DNA of 64,000 bases. Source: VSJD01 sp964617825 (GTDB lineage Bacteria > Verrucomicrobiota > Kiritimatiellia > JAAZAB01). The notes under the pieces are model-generated. The model was not told where the DNA came from. It saw nothing but the letters and a program-made list of their open reading frames with translations, and did no database searches. This document shows, one piece after another, positions 8,206 to 17,504 of the stretch (the stretch's first letter is position 1; each line of letters starts with the position of its first letter). The stretch is from NCBI GenBank assembly GCA_964617825.1, contig CAZTWL010000009.1, positions 54,818 through 118,817 of the forward strand, in the 5' to 3' direction. The translations under genes and the position numbers were made by a program.

Positions 8206-9462
8206 ATGATGAGCAGAAAAGCAATCAAAACATCGACACCCCACGCCGACCGGATCCTCCAAGGTCTGCGCCGCTCCTGCCTATGCCGACTGGCCGCATT
8301 CCTCATACCCATGGCTCTCTTTTGCACCTCCGGACAAAGCGCAATTGCGACAGCGGAAGCGGCCGATGAAATCGCCGGCGAGTTGTTGCCCTCTGACAAT
8401 TACAAGCATGCGGAGTGTTGGCTTAAACACATGAGCGGCTATGCCGGCCCATTTACGGGCGCCAATCCGTCAACCTCGAAAATCTGCGACGCCATCCGCG
8501 CTCTGTCCGCCCAGTACAAAGTACCGATCGAAATTATCGGCGCCGTTTGTTTCCAGGAAAGCAGTCTATACCAGTACGGCGCAGATGGGTTTATTGTCCA
8601 TAATCTGGGCGAATGCATATCGTTGTATTATGGCGCCTCTGGCGGTCCGCCGGGACTGGGACTCATGCAGCTGACCGGGACAACGGCCACCAGCACATTC
8701 GATGTGAATCGGCTTATTACGGACTGGCGTTATAACCTGGAAGCGGGGGTCTACGTGTTAAGACATGAATATGACACCTCTTTGGCTTACTACCCGCCGG
8801 AGATGCAAACCATAACGATTGCAAATTGGAATGTGCTGGAGAATTGGCGTTACGCACTGGCGCGTTACAATAGCTACCAAGATCCGGAGAACCCCTACGT
8901 AGCCGCCGTGTGCAGGCATATCGCCTCCCCTCCCGCGCAACTATCGGGCCTTTTTACCGGAGCGACACTGACCGAGCCGCAAGACGTCATACCGGAGTTC
9001 ATCTATGGGAATGGTTATGCCGTCAAGCCTGAGGGCGTCTGGCTATATGCTAATGGCATTGCGTATTACGGGACCGCGCATACCGGAACGATTGCCGCCA
9101 ATCCGACAATCAAAGCCAATGGCGTGGAAGGCCAAATTGCCGTCAATTATCCCGCCCCGCTATCCATCACCGTGGCAATGAATGCCGGCGATTATGCCGG
9201 CCTGAAGGGCGACTGGTGGGTCGTCGCTTGTGCCGGATATACATGGTATTACATGGATGGCGTGAACGGGTGGACGCAGGAGGGCGCTTGGCGTCCGGCA
9301 TTCCAAGGCGGATTTTGCAATCTACCCACCACGGAAGTGCTGAACGTATCTAATTTGGGAAAAGGTTCGTATACCTTCTATTTTGCGGTTGATTTTATTA
9401 TGGATGGCATTTTGAACATGGATGCAATTTTATTTAATTCGGTGAATGTCATCGTGCAGTAA
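8206..9462 (+). CDS. Secreted lytic transglycosylase-like protein (SLT fold)
   Basis: A 418-residue protein with a long N-terminal signal region (about 25-50). Residues 90-230 resemble a lytic transglycosylase: 'GAVCFQESSLYQYG' with the likely catalytic E118, then 'GLGLMQLTGTTA', matching the ES and GLMQ motifs of SLT/GH23-type domains. Such enzymes cleave peptidoglycan glycan strands. The C-terminal half (about 260-418) is rich in aromatic residues and beta-prone, and looks like a beta-sandwich I do not recognise. It is divergent from the TPM/lemA pair, with about 240 bases between the starts. The domain call rests on two motifs, so substrate and activity remain inferred. Confidence 0.72.
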   Translation: MMSRKAIKTSTPHADRILQGLRRSCLCRLAAFLIPMALFCTSGQSAIATAEAADEIAGELLPSDNYKHAECWLKHMSGYAGPFTGANPSTSKICDAIRALSAQYKVPIEIIGAVCFQESSLYQYGADGFIVHNLGECISLYYGASGGPPGLGLMQLTGTTATSTFDVNRLITDWRYNLEAGVYVLRHEYDTSLAYYPPEMQTITIANWNVLENWRYALARYNSYQDPENPYVAAVCRHIASPPAQLSGLFTGATLTEPQDVIPEFIYGNGYAVKPEGVWLYANGIAYYGTAHTGTIAANPTIKANGVEGQIAVNYPAPLSITVAMNAGDYAGLKGDWWVVACAGYTWYYMDGVNGWTQEGAWRPAFQGGFCNLPTTEVLNVSNLGKGSYTFYFAVDFIMDGILNMDAILFNSVNVIVQ

Positions 9463-9740
9463 GATCGCATGCATCACGCCGGGCCACCGCCAAAAGGCCA
9501 AGACACCATACGCTGGACCTGAGATGAAGTCTGACGGCAGACGGCGGATCGGATCGAGGTGTATATGGAGTGAAAGCCAGTAAAACTCTCTGGGCTACAG
9601 CGAGCGAGACCAAGGCTTAGTCCGTTACGGCCACACACAAGCCTTATTCTTTATTCGAAGGGCTAAGTCCCGTTCCCCACATGAAGAATTTGAATGTTAT
9701 TTCATGCCTTGAACTAATGCGCAAATTAACGGGAGACAAC

Positions 9741-12191
9741 ATGATGACTAGGCTGATGTCAGGGTTTGTGTTGGCAAGTATAATGGTTTTATGCATTCCG
9801 GCCAGAGGTTTTGATGTGGTCAAAGACGGCAGTCCGCAATGTTCCATCGTGCTGTCGCCCAGAGCCAGCCCAAGCGAGAGGCTTGCGGCCGAGGAGTTGG
9901 CGGCCTATGTGAAAAAGATGTCCGGGGCAACGTTGCCGGCGATGGCCGAAAACACGAAAAACGGCATTATCATCGGTACGCTGGGAAGTCTGACGAATAT
10001 TCCTGTAACAGCCAGGGAACGGCTGAAAGCCTGCAATTCCGACGAGGCCTTCTATATCCGGAGCGAGGGCGATAATCTCTTTATCATCGGCAAGCAACCG
10101 ATCGGCGCTTTGTATGGCACGTATACCTTGCTGGAGGACTATATGGGCGTACGCTGGTTTTATCCGGGCGAATTGGGGGAATACTGCCCTGCGATAAAAA
10201 CGATGGCATTGCCGATAATCGATGATTTCCAAAAACCCGCCATGGCCACCCGGACAGGGCTCCCCAATGCACCCTACGATAGCGCAATCTGGTGTGCCCG
10301 GCAGAAAATTCAACTGATGAATGTCGTTCCCACCTCAAAATGGTTTGATGGAAAAGCCTGCGCGAAAGAGCGGTCTGAGTTTCTTAATCAAGCGCTCAAC
10401 ACGCATGCCATGCAGGGAGGACATCCGACTTTCATAATGGCCGTGCCCGACGCGTTGTTTAAGGAGCATCCCGAATATTTCGTGCTGAGAGACGGCGAAC
10501 GCAAGCTCGGCGGACACGCAGGGGGTTTCCAACGGTGCGTATCCAATCCTGACGTGTTCAAGCTGGTGGCCGAGTACATTCTGAAATGGTGCAATGAAAA
10601 CCCGGACAACGTATTTTTAATTTGTTCCGCCGACAATAAGGATGGATGGTGCCAGTGCGAGGAATGCAAAAAAATGGGGACGGTTGACGGAACATACAAG
10701 AACACCAACCTGTTTCACCGATTTTTTTCCAATGTCCTTGGCTATGTTCTGGAACGCAATCCCGATGCGCGGGTTGATGTCAGGTTCTATGTCGACCGGG
10801 GCATCGCCCCCGATGACAAGACCATCCAGTACAGGGGGAAAAATGTGCGCGGCGTTTATTGCACGTGTTGGCCACACACACGCTGCTATGCGCATAATTT
10901 CACTGACCCGAACTGCGCGTTCAATAGAAAATGCCTGGAGGACTTGAAGGGTGTGCTGAAGATATGCCCTCGTATTTACACGTATGAATATATCGAGACT
11001 TCCGATGTTCCCTACGCTCCCTTGGATAAAACCCTGGCGCAGGACATCAAGGACCTGGCAGCGATACAGGTCGAGGGGTTCATGAACTCTACGCATGCCC
11101 CGAACTCCAAGGCCGCCCACCGCCCCGCTGCGCCGTATGTTTGGCAAGCCCGATGGGCTTCAATTTATCTCACATCCAAACTGCATTGGAACACCAAGCT
11201 GGATCCGGAAAAGATCATGGACGATGCCTACGATAAATATTACGGCAAGGCGGCGCCGGCTATGAAAAAGTACCAGGCGTTGCGCATGAAATTATGGGAA
11301 AGCGCCCCCGGGCATGCCTTCTATGGCGGCCCAAAACGCACGGCCTATTGCCTGACGGTTCCAGGAGCGGAGGAGGAGCTGCGGTCGGATCTTGCCGCAG
11401 CCAAAAAGCTGGCTGGGGATGACATGCTGGTTCTTGCGCGTATCGATCTGGATGAGAAGTTCCTGAACATGTTCTGGAAGGCGCCCGCCGAGGAACTGAA
11501 GAAAAGGCATTCCGCGGAAATGCAGATTCTTCCCGAGCGCGTTCGCGGAGCCATCGTCATCGACGGCGATTTGTCGGAGGAAACCTGGCTGTCTGCCCGC
11601 CCGGTAACAGGGTTTCTTAAAGTGCATACCGACCAACCGCCCTCGGAGGACAGCAATTTCCGCGTGGCCTATGATGATGCCAACCTGTATATCGGCTTCG
11701 TGGCGATGAACAACAAGGCATGGAGCCCCGAGACCGCCAAGGCACAGAAGCGCGACGCCGGGGAACTGGGCCAGGATGACCACATCCAACTGCAGTTCGC
11801 CCCGCCCGACAACGGCGACCGTTTTTACCATATCATCCTCAACACCAAGGGCGTGCTCTATGACTCGACAATCGTTGGGCAGGACAGTGACCTGAGTTAT
11901 GATTCTCAGGCCGAGGTCAAGGTCAAAAAGCTCGCTGACCGTTTCGTTTATGAGATCCGCCTGCCTTTGGCGCCGATGAAGGGAGATGTGTCGCCGGGAA
12001 AAGTCTGGGGAATGTATGCCTTTCGAAGAAGCAAGAACCTTCAGCCGCCCGAGGACAAGGAGGATAGTGCGCTGGACGGGATCACGCCTCACCGGGTGAT
12101 GGAGTTCAGGCAGGCCGTTTTCGGCGAGAATGTTGTCAAAAACGGCAATTTTGCCGACCGCGACGAAAAAAAAAAGAAAACCGGGGAATAA
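9741..12191 (+). CDS. DUF4838 / alpha-glucuronidase-like exported protein (short frame)
   Basis: An 816-residue exported protein. The signal peptide is at residues 1-23, and GGGAG lies 5 bases before the ATG at 9741. Residues about 30-140 resemble the N-terminal domain of GH67-type enzymes ('SERLAAEELAAYVKKMSG', 'IGALYGTYTLLEDYMGVRWF'). The middle (about 150-560) is a DUF4838-type barrel with 'CQCEECKKMG'. Residues about 600-800 resemble a CBM9-like module ('GAIVIDGDLSEETW', 'RVAYDDANLYIGF'). The frame ends at TAA 12189-12191 just after an NGNF motif that normally opens a further beta-sandwich module. That module is encoded in the -1 frame downstream (see 12176-12610). Probable role: binding or cleavage of uronate-rich polysaccharide (inference). 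Confidence 0.82.
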   Translation: MMTRLMSGFVLASIMVLCIPARGFDVVKDGSPQCSIVLSPRASPSERLAAEELAAYVKKMSGATLPAMAENTKNGIIIGTLGSLTNIPVTARERLKACNSDEAFYIRSEGDNLFIIGKQPIGALYGTYTLLEDYMGVRWFYPGELGEYCPAIKTMALPIIDDFQKPAMATRTGLPNAPYDSAIWCARQKIQLMNVVPTSKWFDGKACAKERSEFLNQALNTHAMQGGHPTFIMAVPDALFKEHPEYFVLRDGERKLGGHAGGFQRCVSNPDVFKLVAEYILKWCNENPDNVFLICSADNKDGWCQCEECKKMGTVDGTYKNTNLFHRFFSNVLGYVLERNPDARVDVRFYVDRGIAPDDKTIQYRGKNVRGVYCTCWPHTRCYAHNFTDPNCAFNRKCLEDLKGVLKICPRIYTYEYIETSDVPYAPLDKTLAQDIKDLAAIQVEGFMNSTHAPNSKAAHRPAAPYVWQARWASIYLTSKLHWNTKLDPEKIMDDAYDKYYGKAAPAMKKYQALRMKLWESAPGHAFYGGPKRTAYCLTVPGAEEELRSDLAAAKKLAGDDMLVLARIDLDEKFLNMFWKAPAEELKKRHSAEMQILPERVRGAIVIDGDLSEETWLSARPVTGFLKVHTDQPPSEDSNFRVAYDDANLYIGFVAMNNKAWSPETAKAQKRDAGELGQDDHIQLQFAPPDNGDRFYHIILNTKGVLYDSTIVGQDSDLSYDSQAEVKVKKLADRFVYEIRLPLAPMKGDVSPGKVWGMYAFRRSKNLQPPEDKEDSALDGITPHRVMEFRQAVFGENVVKNGNFADRDEKKKKTGE
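12170..12176 (+). other. A-AAA-AAG slippery heptamer, candidate -1 frameshift site
   Basis: A run of ten A (12166-12175) followed by G gives the heptamer A AAA AAG in phase with the DUF4838 frame. This is the heptamer used by E. coli dnaX and several IS elements. A -1 slip moves ribosomes into the frame that stays open to 12610. A GC-rich segment with a possible stem (about 12181-12210) follows. A homopolymer length error or a real frameshift mutation would look the same. Confidence 0.5.
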
Positions 12192-12610
12192 CCAACGGCC
12201 CAGCCCTCCGGTATTGGAACGTTAACGCGCAAGAATGTGAAGTGCTCGAAGAATGTTCTCAGCCTTCCCGGTTGAGGCTTAAGAACGGTTTGATTTACAC
12301 CTTTCTCAGCATTCCTGCAGAGAATCAAAGCCGGACATTAGTCGGCGAGATTCATGCCTCCGGTTCTGGTAAACTCTCGATCCGGATTAGCAGCTGCTTG
12401 AGGCCGCCCGACAGCAAGGAAAAGGCGTTTTCGCATTCAATTAAAAAAGAAATCGGCCCTTTTGTGCTGACCCCGGAACCATTGCGGCTAAAGTTCGCAG
12501 TCGATATCGACCCTTATGAACAGGGATACCTTTATGTTCGTGTAGACGGCGAGGCCTTCATCAACCACATCAGCGGAGTGCTCGTCGAAAAACAAAAAAA
12601 ACGGGTTTAA
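12176..12610 (+). CDS. C-terminal beta-sandwich module in the -1 frame of the DUF4838 gene
   Basis: This is not a free-standing gene. Read in the frame reached by a -1 slip at 12170-12176, translation continues without a stop for about 144 residues: it passes 'GPALRYWNVNAQ' and ends '...VLVEKQKKRV'. The N...G.F and W-N-V spacing across the shift point is what one expects at the start of a CBM4/9-type jelly roll. This shows the two frames once formed one domain. Only a GTG at 12242 could start it independently, inside the domain, and no convincing binding site precedes it. A possible stem-loop and a convergent terminator follow. Confidence 0.6.
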   Translation, partial: ENRGITNGPALRYWNVNAQECEVLEECSQPSRLRLKNGLIYTFLSIPAENQSRTLVGEIHASGSGKLSIRISSCLRPPDSKEKAFSHSIKKEIGPFVLTPEPLRLKFAVDIDPYEQGYLYVRVDGEAFINHISGVLVEKQKKRV

Positions 12611-12724
12611 AGAAAACAACAATTTGCCTGGACGTGAAGTCGCCTGTGCAAATCAAGATTTCTGATCGTTGCTTTCCCGTGTTGTGAAAATTGAGAAGAC
12701 GTTGCGGTCCCCCACGCGAATAAA

Positions 12725-12747
12725 TTGCTCTTTTTTCAAAAGAGCAA
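12725..12747. terminator. Convergent terminator hairpin
   Basis: A perfect 10-bp stem (TTGCTCTTTT / AAAAGAGCAA) with a 3-base loop lies between the convergent DUF4838 and FAD-oxidoreductase genes. The A and T runs within the arms would serve transcription from either side. Confidence 0.65.
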
Positions 12748-12749
12748 AC

Positions 12750-14498
12750 TTACCGGAATCGGGCTGTCAGCTCACCCAGTGCGCTTTGATACACGTCCCG
12801 GGGGGAGATGTTTTGCGCATGGCAGATGGAAGCTGCAGTGCCCACGACCTCGCCCATCATTCCGCATGTGCGCATGACACGAACCGGCCCTAATGCGTCG
12901 TGAGTCACGCTGATACATCGGCCACCCATGAAGAGATTGCCGATACGCCGCGAATACAGGCATCGGTAGGGCATGAAATAGGGCGGGTTGAAACACTCCT
13001 TCCCGTCGCTACAGATAAAAGCGTCGCCTTCGGCGTAAGCCGGGTAGTATTTGCGGTTGGGTGTGTGCAGATCAAGCCCCCATACGATGCCGACGATGCC
13101 GTCATCGTATGGGATCGACTGCAACAGATCCTGCTTTGTCAAAACGAGGTCACCCAGCAGACGGCGGGATTCCCGTTTGCCCGAAATATGCGCAGAATAT
13201 GCGATCTTGTATTGTTGAAAATCGCGATCGATATTTTTCATGGCATCCCACGCGCCGTACATGGCGCGGAAATTCGTGTCGCGGGCGTATTCCGCCTTTT
13301 GAATGGGGTGATGCTCAAAGCCCGCGCCCCAGTACCAGCAGCCGATATTTCGTGCAGCCTTCTTTTCGCCGTCCGGATTCGTGCCGCCCGCCCGCAGCCG
13401 TTCGGGGAACTCGGGTTCGGTCAGATCGATTGCCCACGGACAGCGAGGGAAGGATGTGTTCGCGCCGGTATCCTCGATTGCCCAGAAGTTGGATAGCTCC
13501 ATATGTCCGGAAGTCGTCATTTCGTAGTCCGCTCCGCTTAAATATCCCAGTGTGCCGTCGCCCGTGCAGTCCGCGAACAGCGGCGCGGCAATTCGGAGGC
13601 TGCGGCAAGAGCGGATATCCATCAGTGTCACGCTGCGGATAATGCCGCCGTCGACTTCCGCGCCGGTCACGGCAAAGCCTGTATATAAGGTGAGATTCGT
13701 TTCGCTTTGGAGGATGCGTAATTTGGCGTTGTCTTTGTAATTTTCCGCGCGGTTGGCAATCCCAAAAATATCCCGTGCCTGCTGCTCAAACTCCTGAGTA
13801 ACCAAGCCCAGCTTCGAAAACGGCGCCAAGCAGAGTTTGCCGCTGAGCCAAACACGCACCTCGGAACTGTTGTTGCCTCCGTAGACTGGACGATCATGCA
13901 CGAGCGCCGTTTTCAGACCGGCGCGGGATGCGGTGACGGCGCAGGCCATCCCGGTAATGCCGCCGCCCGCAACGATCAGGTCATAAGTGCCTGTGATAGT
14001 CTGGGTTTCATCCAGCCCGTTAGCGGTACGCAGTGCTGCTAACACCGAAGGATCGCTGTCCGGTATGAAATCCAAATTGCGCGTCAGTAAAATGCCGCCA
14101 CAGCGTCCTTCAAAGCCCGTCAGATCATGCAGCGCGATCTCCGCGTCGCCCGCCATAAGCGATAAAACACCGCCGTCCTGCCAGTGCCAATCCGCGCCGT
14201 TCTCTCCGAATACAGGCTCGCAAAAACGTCCGTTGATGCGCAGGCGAAACACGCCCGGGGCGTACGCGGGCTTCCAGGGTGCGACCCAGTTGCGCGTGTA
14301 TACCCATATGCGGTATTGTGCGGGCTTCTGTATCCGGATTCGGGTAGCTGCGTCGGCCACCGGAGTGCCCAGTCCGTGGGCCAGAAGATAGGGTGTGCCG
14401 CATGTGTCAATGAATTGGGAGTCGTTGAGCCATCCGCCTGTATCCTCGAACGCGGTCGGTGCAAGGTATATCCCGGTAGTATCGTTCATGTCCGTCAT
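12750..14498 (-). CDS. FAD-dependent oxidoreductase with N-terminal sugar-binding-like domain
   Basis: A protein of about 582 residues. The N-terminal 150 residues form a beta-rich module ('FEDTGGWLNDSQFID', 'RIWVYTRNW') like those attached to sugar enzymes. Next comes an FAD_oxidored domain with the dinucleotide-binding glycines 'IVAGGGITGMACAV' (about 175-190), 'ADCTGDGTLGYLSGADYE', and the C-terminal 'LFMGGRCISVTHDALG'. These proteins are abundant in PVC and Bacteroidetes saccharolytic loci; the substrate is generally unknown. AGAGGA lies 2 bases before the ATG at 14498 and 11 before another ATG at 14489, so the exact start is uncertain. No signal peptide is seen. It ends a leftward run of carbohydrate genes. 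Confidence 0.85.
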   Translation of the reverse strand: MTDMNDTTGIYLAPTAFEDTGGWLNDSQFIDTCGTPYLLAHGLGTPVADAATRIRIQKPAQYRIWVYTRNWVAPWKPAYAPGVFRLRINGRFCEPVFGENGADWHWQDGGVLSLMAGDAEIALHDLTGFEGRCGGILLTRNLDFIPDSDPSVLAALRTANGLDETQTITGTYDLIVAGGGITGMACAVTASRAGLKTALVHDRPVYGGNNSSEVRVWLSGKLCLAPFSKLGLVTQEFEQQARDIFGIANRAENYKDNAKLRILQSETNLTLYTGFAVTGAEVDGGIIRSVTLMDIRSCRSLRIAAPLFADCTGDGTLGYLSGADYEMTTSGHMELSNFWAIEDTGANTSFPRCPWAIDLTEPEFPERLRAGGTNPDGEKKAARNIGCWYWGAGFEHHPIQKAEYARDTNFRAMYGAWDAMKNIDRDFQQYKIAYSAHISGKRESRRLLGDLVLTKQDLLQSIPYDDGIVGIVWGLDLHTPNRKYYPAYAEGDAFICSDGKECFNPPYFMPYRCLYSRRIGNLFMGGRCISVTHDALGPVRVMRTCGMMGEVVGTAASICHAQNISPRDVYQSALGELTARFR

Positions 14499-15003
14499 TG
14501 TCCTCTCGTATTTATAAACCAATATATGTTCGTTGAATGGTCGTTCCTAATTGGTAAGCAATCGCTTGCCATCCGATAGGATCTCGTGTCCGTTAGAATC
14601 TTCCAAACAAGCGTGTTCATGTCGGGAAGACTGCCACATGCGGGAGGAAGCGTAAAGTCAGGAGTTGCCATCAGTTGAAGAAGTTGAAGCGTAGGCGGGT
14701 ACAATCAATACCTGCCTTAGAAGGCGGTGCATCCGTTCCCGACGGAATGATGTCCCGCAACACACTCGCGGACACTCACACTGGTGGCGCACAGTAGAAC
14801 GCGATACGCGCAGGCTGACGCCCAACGTTACCTACCTGACAGCAGGCACAGGGAACGATAACGTTTCGTTGCGCACCTCTTCGGCAATGCAGCAAGGCGC
14901 ATCCGGTAATGCCAAAGGCTCCTGCAAATCGATTCGTGATTATGCGCCGGCACCTTTACCCTATTAAGGATTATTTGCTATTTTCAGACCTGGCATCGGA
15001 CAT
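14499..15003 (-). promoter_or_regulatory. Upstream region with a LacI-like palindrome
   Basis: About 500 bases without a gene. GGTAAGC (14553-14559) and GCTTGCC (14564-14570) form an inverted repeat with a 4-base centre and one G-T mismatch, about 55-70 bases upstream of the FAD oxidoreductase start. Such AAGC/GCTT half-sites resemble LacI-family operators, but no such regulator is encoded in the window. Nothing else was recognised. Confidence 0.3.
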
Positions 15004-17187
15004 TCAATCGATGATTTTGGCATTTCTGAATGCAGCCATCAGTTTATTCTTATTTATTTTGCTGGTTTTTAAATATCGACGGTTCCCGACGGGTAATATT
15101 GCGCCAGCTCCTTTTTGGCCATCAAGAACCTGACCTTTCTGTCCCAAACTCTCCAACAATATTAAATCCCTGGATTTAAAGGGAAGTTCAAGCTTTTTAT
15201 TGGCGGATATGTGCCAGTACACCACATAAAGATCGTGATGCCTTTCGAAGGTAAAAGCGATCACTTCCTTGCTCCCATTGGCAACATTCGTGATCCGATC
15301 ATAGGGAACTAATTCGAATTTATTCTTTTCGTTCAGTAAAAGGGTATACTCCTGATCGGCATCGCGCAGCATTTGTTTCTGTTTATCAGTCAGCCATTTC
15401 TTGGCCCTGACTTCTTCCCAGCGCCTGAAGACCTCGAAATTATCGGCGGTTCTCGGGTGCTGCGCCAAGATTGCAGGATCAGCATGGATCGCAACCGGAC
15501 AATCCCATGCCGCGGCCTTGCTGGTTACAAACTCCAACTGGTCCGGTTGCGTTCCGATGGTTTTTTCGCCTGGGATCCAGTAACCTAACCAGCCGAAATT
15601 AAGGCGGGTGAAATTATCCCGCATCCTGGGCGCTTCCCTAAAGGGATGATTGATCGTTTCTGCCTTGAGCTTTTCGGGCGGGAAAACATCGAACGCATTG
15701 CCGCCTGTCAGCATATGCCAACCGAAATGGGTTTTTGCCGCTCCCTCTGCGAAGATCGGTTCCGGTTTAAGTTTGCTGAACACACGGTACTGTGCGCCGG
15801 ACACATGATACCAGAAAGGAGGATTAACGCCTTCCGATCCGTCAAAATAGAAAAACTCAAATCCCGCATCCCAGAGATCGGCAATTCCGTCGGCCACTTC
15901 ATCCTGGAGGTCCGAATATTGATCGATATAAACGCTCGTTGCGCCAAATTCACTTACGTCCAGCAATCCGAACATGAAACCGGCAGGCTGGGCGCCTATT
16001 GTTGTTCCGTCGATGCCACGCTCGCAGCCGAAAAACGTATAGGGCGGCGTAGCGGTGTAACCGCGATACGAAATTAACTCCGTTCCTATTTTCAACACCA
16101 TCCTGTTCCGGGCCATCGTCGAGTTTCCAGGATTTTGCTCGACATGAATTGTGGTGTCATTCTTTTCGAGAGGCTCAGCCAGGGTAAATATCCGCAAGAG
16201 ATTCAGCCGGTGATCGGGTGTTGGGGTAACATACTTGCTATCCCTCCCAATGTGACTATGGAGAAAATGGCAACCGGGCGTAATGCCGGCGTTTTTAATT
16301 TTGGCCAGCATCGCTTTCAGATCGGCTTTGCCGTTCGGATATTCCCGACGGTAGCCATCGTAATTTCCGATGAGCCGGTAACCCCGGCTTTCGAGAAAAG
16401 CCGGATAATAAATGTTCATGAGCCTGAATCCGCCCATCTTGGCATATTTTATATGTTCATCGACATTGGTCGGATTAACAGCGGCTGTCCAGTAATATGA
16501 CGCATTGTATAGCGCATGTCTGCGGCTGGCCACGCCATGGGGCAATTTATAATCTTTTTCAACGGCGGCGATCTTGTCCAGCAGTTTGTCCGTTGCACAA
16601 GTTATTAACGCCGCGGTAACTCCCGTAAGTTTGATCTTCTCATCCACGCCGGCCTGCAAGATCCGGTAGCCCTCGCCTTCTTCCGAATCGGCATTTGCGC
16701 ACGGTTCTGCCGCAAGTACATTAACGGCCACCTTGTCATTCCACATCACATTCAACCAGTCGCCCCAATGGCCAAGGTTGCGGACGGGCAATCGCAGGAA
16801 CCACATTTCGGATATGGGAGGCTCAGTCATGGCAATGCCATAATCCTCGGTCAGCGTGAATGCCTCCAAAGTAAATGCGATATAATCCGCAGTAATCTTC
16901 AGGCCGACGGTGGCTTCCCACGGAATCAGTTCATAGCCGATAATCAACTTGTCCCCTTCCCGGCGGACCGCATTGGACTTGAACGTGGTCTTTTTATTGG
17001 GATATGCCAGTTTAACCTCGTTCTGGTAGGGACGCGGCTCGGTTATGGAACTGAGGGGAACATTCTTCCGCTGTATTAAACATTCGGTATTGGTTGGCTT
17101 AAACAGCAAACTTTTGACAATCCCACCGCTGGTAATGACCAGTTTGGTCTGTTTATTCTCAATGATTACATCTTTCATCCTGCTCAT
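15004..17187 (-). CDS. Putative glycoside hydrolase-like protein, family not identified
   Basis: A cytoplasmic protein of about 727 residues; no signal peptide. The N-terminal 200 residues are beta-rich. The central part looks like a TIM barrel: 'ASYYWTAAVNPTNVDEHIKY', 'GFRLMNIYYPAFLESRGY', 'ITPGCHFLHSHIG', then 'GFEFFYFDGSEG', whose Asp is a candidate nucleophile as in GH36-related clans. A short beta tail closes the protein. I cannot assign a CAZy family. The start at 17187 follows GGAGC 5 bases upstream; the frame extends to 17301 without a better site. It lies between the GH2 and FAD-oxidoreductase genes on the same strand, which supports a carbohydrate role. Confidence 0.7.
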   Translation of the reverse strand: MSRMKDVIIENKQTKLVITSGGIVKSLLFKPTNTECLIQRKNVPLSSITEPRPYQNEVKLAYPNKKTTFKSNAVRREGDKLIIGYELIPWEATVGLKITADYIAFTLEAFTLTEDYGIAMTEPPISEMWFLRLPVRNLGHWGDWLNVMWNDKVAVNVLAAEPCANADSEEGEGYRILQAGVDEKIKLTGVTAALITCATDKLLDKIAAVEKDYKLPHGVASRRHALYNASYYWTAAVNPTNVDEHIKYAKMGGFRLMNIYYPAFLESRGYRLIGNYDGYRREYPNGKADLKAMLAKIKNAGITPGCHFLHSHIGRDSKYVTPTPDHRLNLLRIFTLAEPLEKNDTTIHVEQNPGNSTMARNRMVLKIGTELISYRGYTATPPYTFFGCERGIDGTTIGAQPAGFMFGLLDVSEFGATSVYIDQYSDLQDEVADGIADLWDAGFEFFYFDGSEGVNPPFWYHVSGAQYRVFSKLKPEPIFAEGAAKTHFGWHMLTGGNAFDVFPPEKLKAETINHPFREAPRMRDNFTRLNFGWLGYWIPGEKTIGTQPDQLEFVTSKAAAWDCPVAIHADPAILAQHPRTADNFEVFRRWEEVRAKKWLTDKQKQMLRDADQEYTLLLNEKNKFELVPYDRITNVANGSKEVIAFTFERHHDLYVVYWHISANKKLELPFKSRDLILLESLGQKGQVLDGQKGAGAILPVGNRRYLKTSKINKNKLMAAFRNAKIID

Positions 17188-17504
17188 GGTTAGCTCCGGA
17201 ATAAAAAAGCATTTGCAAAACAACGGCGCTTTGTTCCCGCCGTCACCGGCGCGGCTAACAAGCGCTGACTTTTCCTGGCATCGAATGCCGGGAGAAGGCA
17301 CCGGTCGAGCCGAAGGCGATTTGCAACAACGCCAGCATTTCCTAATCTTCAGCGCTCAGTGACGCACCTAAATCCCATCGACCGTCACCGCCTGCCTTAC
17401 GCAATAACATTGTGACGGAATGTAACAAGGTGCGCCAGAAAACGCCAGCGCAAAACCGATGGCAAACGGCAATGAGGGTTGGTCGCCAAGGGAATAGCGC
17501 ACCC

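Noticed and set aside
9612..9640. AAGGCTT/AAGCCTT inverted repeat as terminator of the lytic transglycosylase gene
   Set aside because: Only 7 bp with a long loop and no T-run, 150 bases after the stop; too weak to call.
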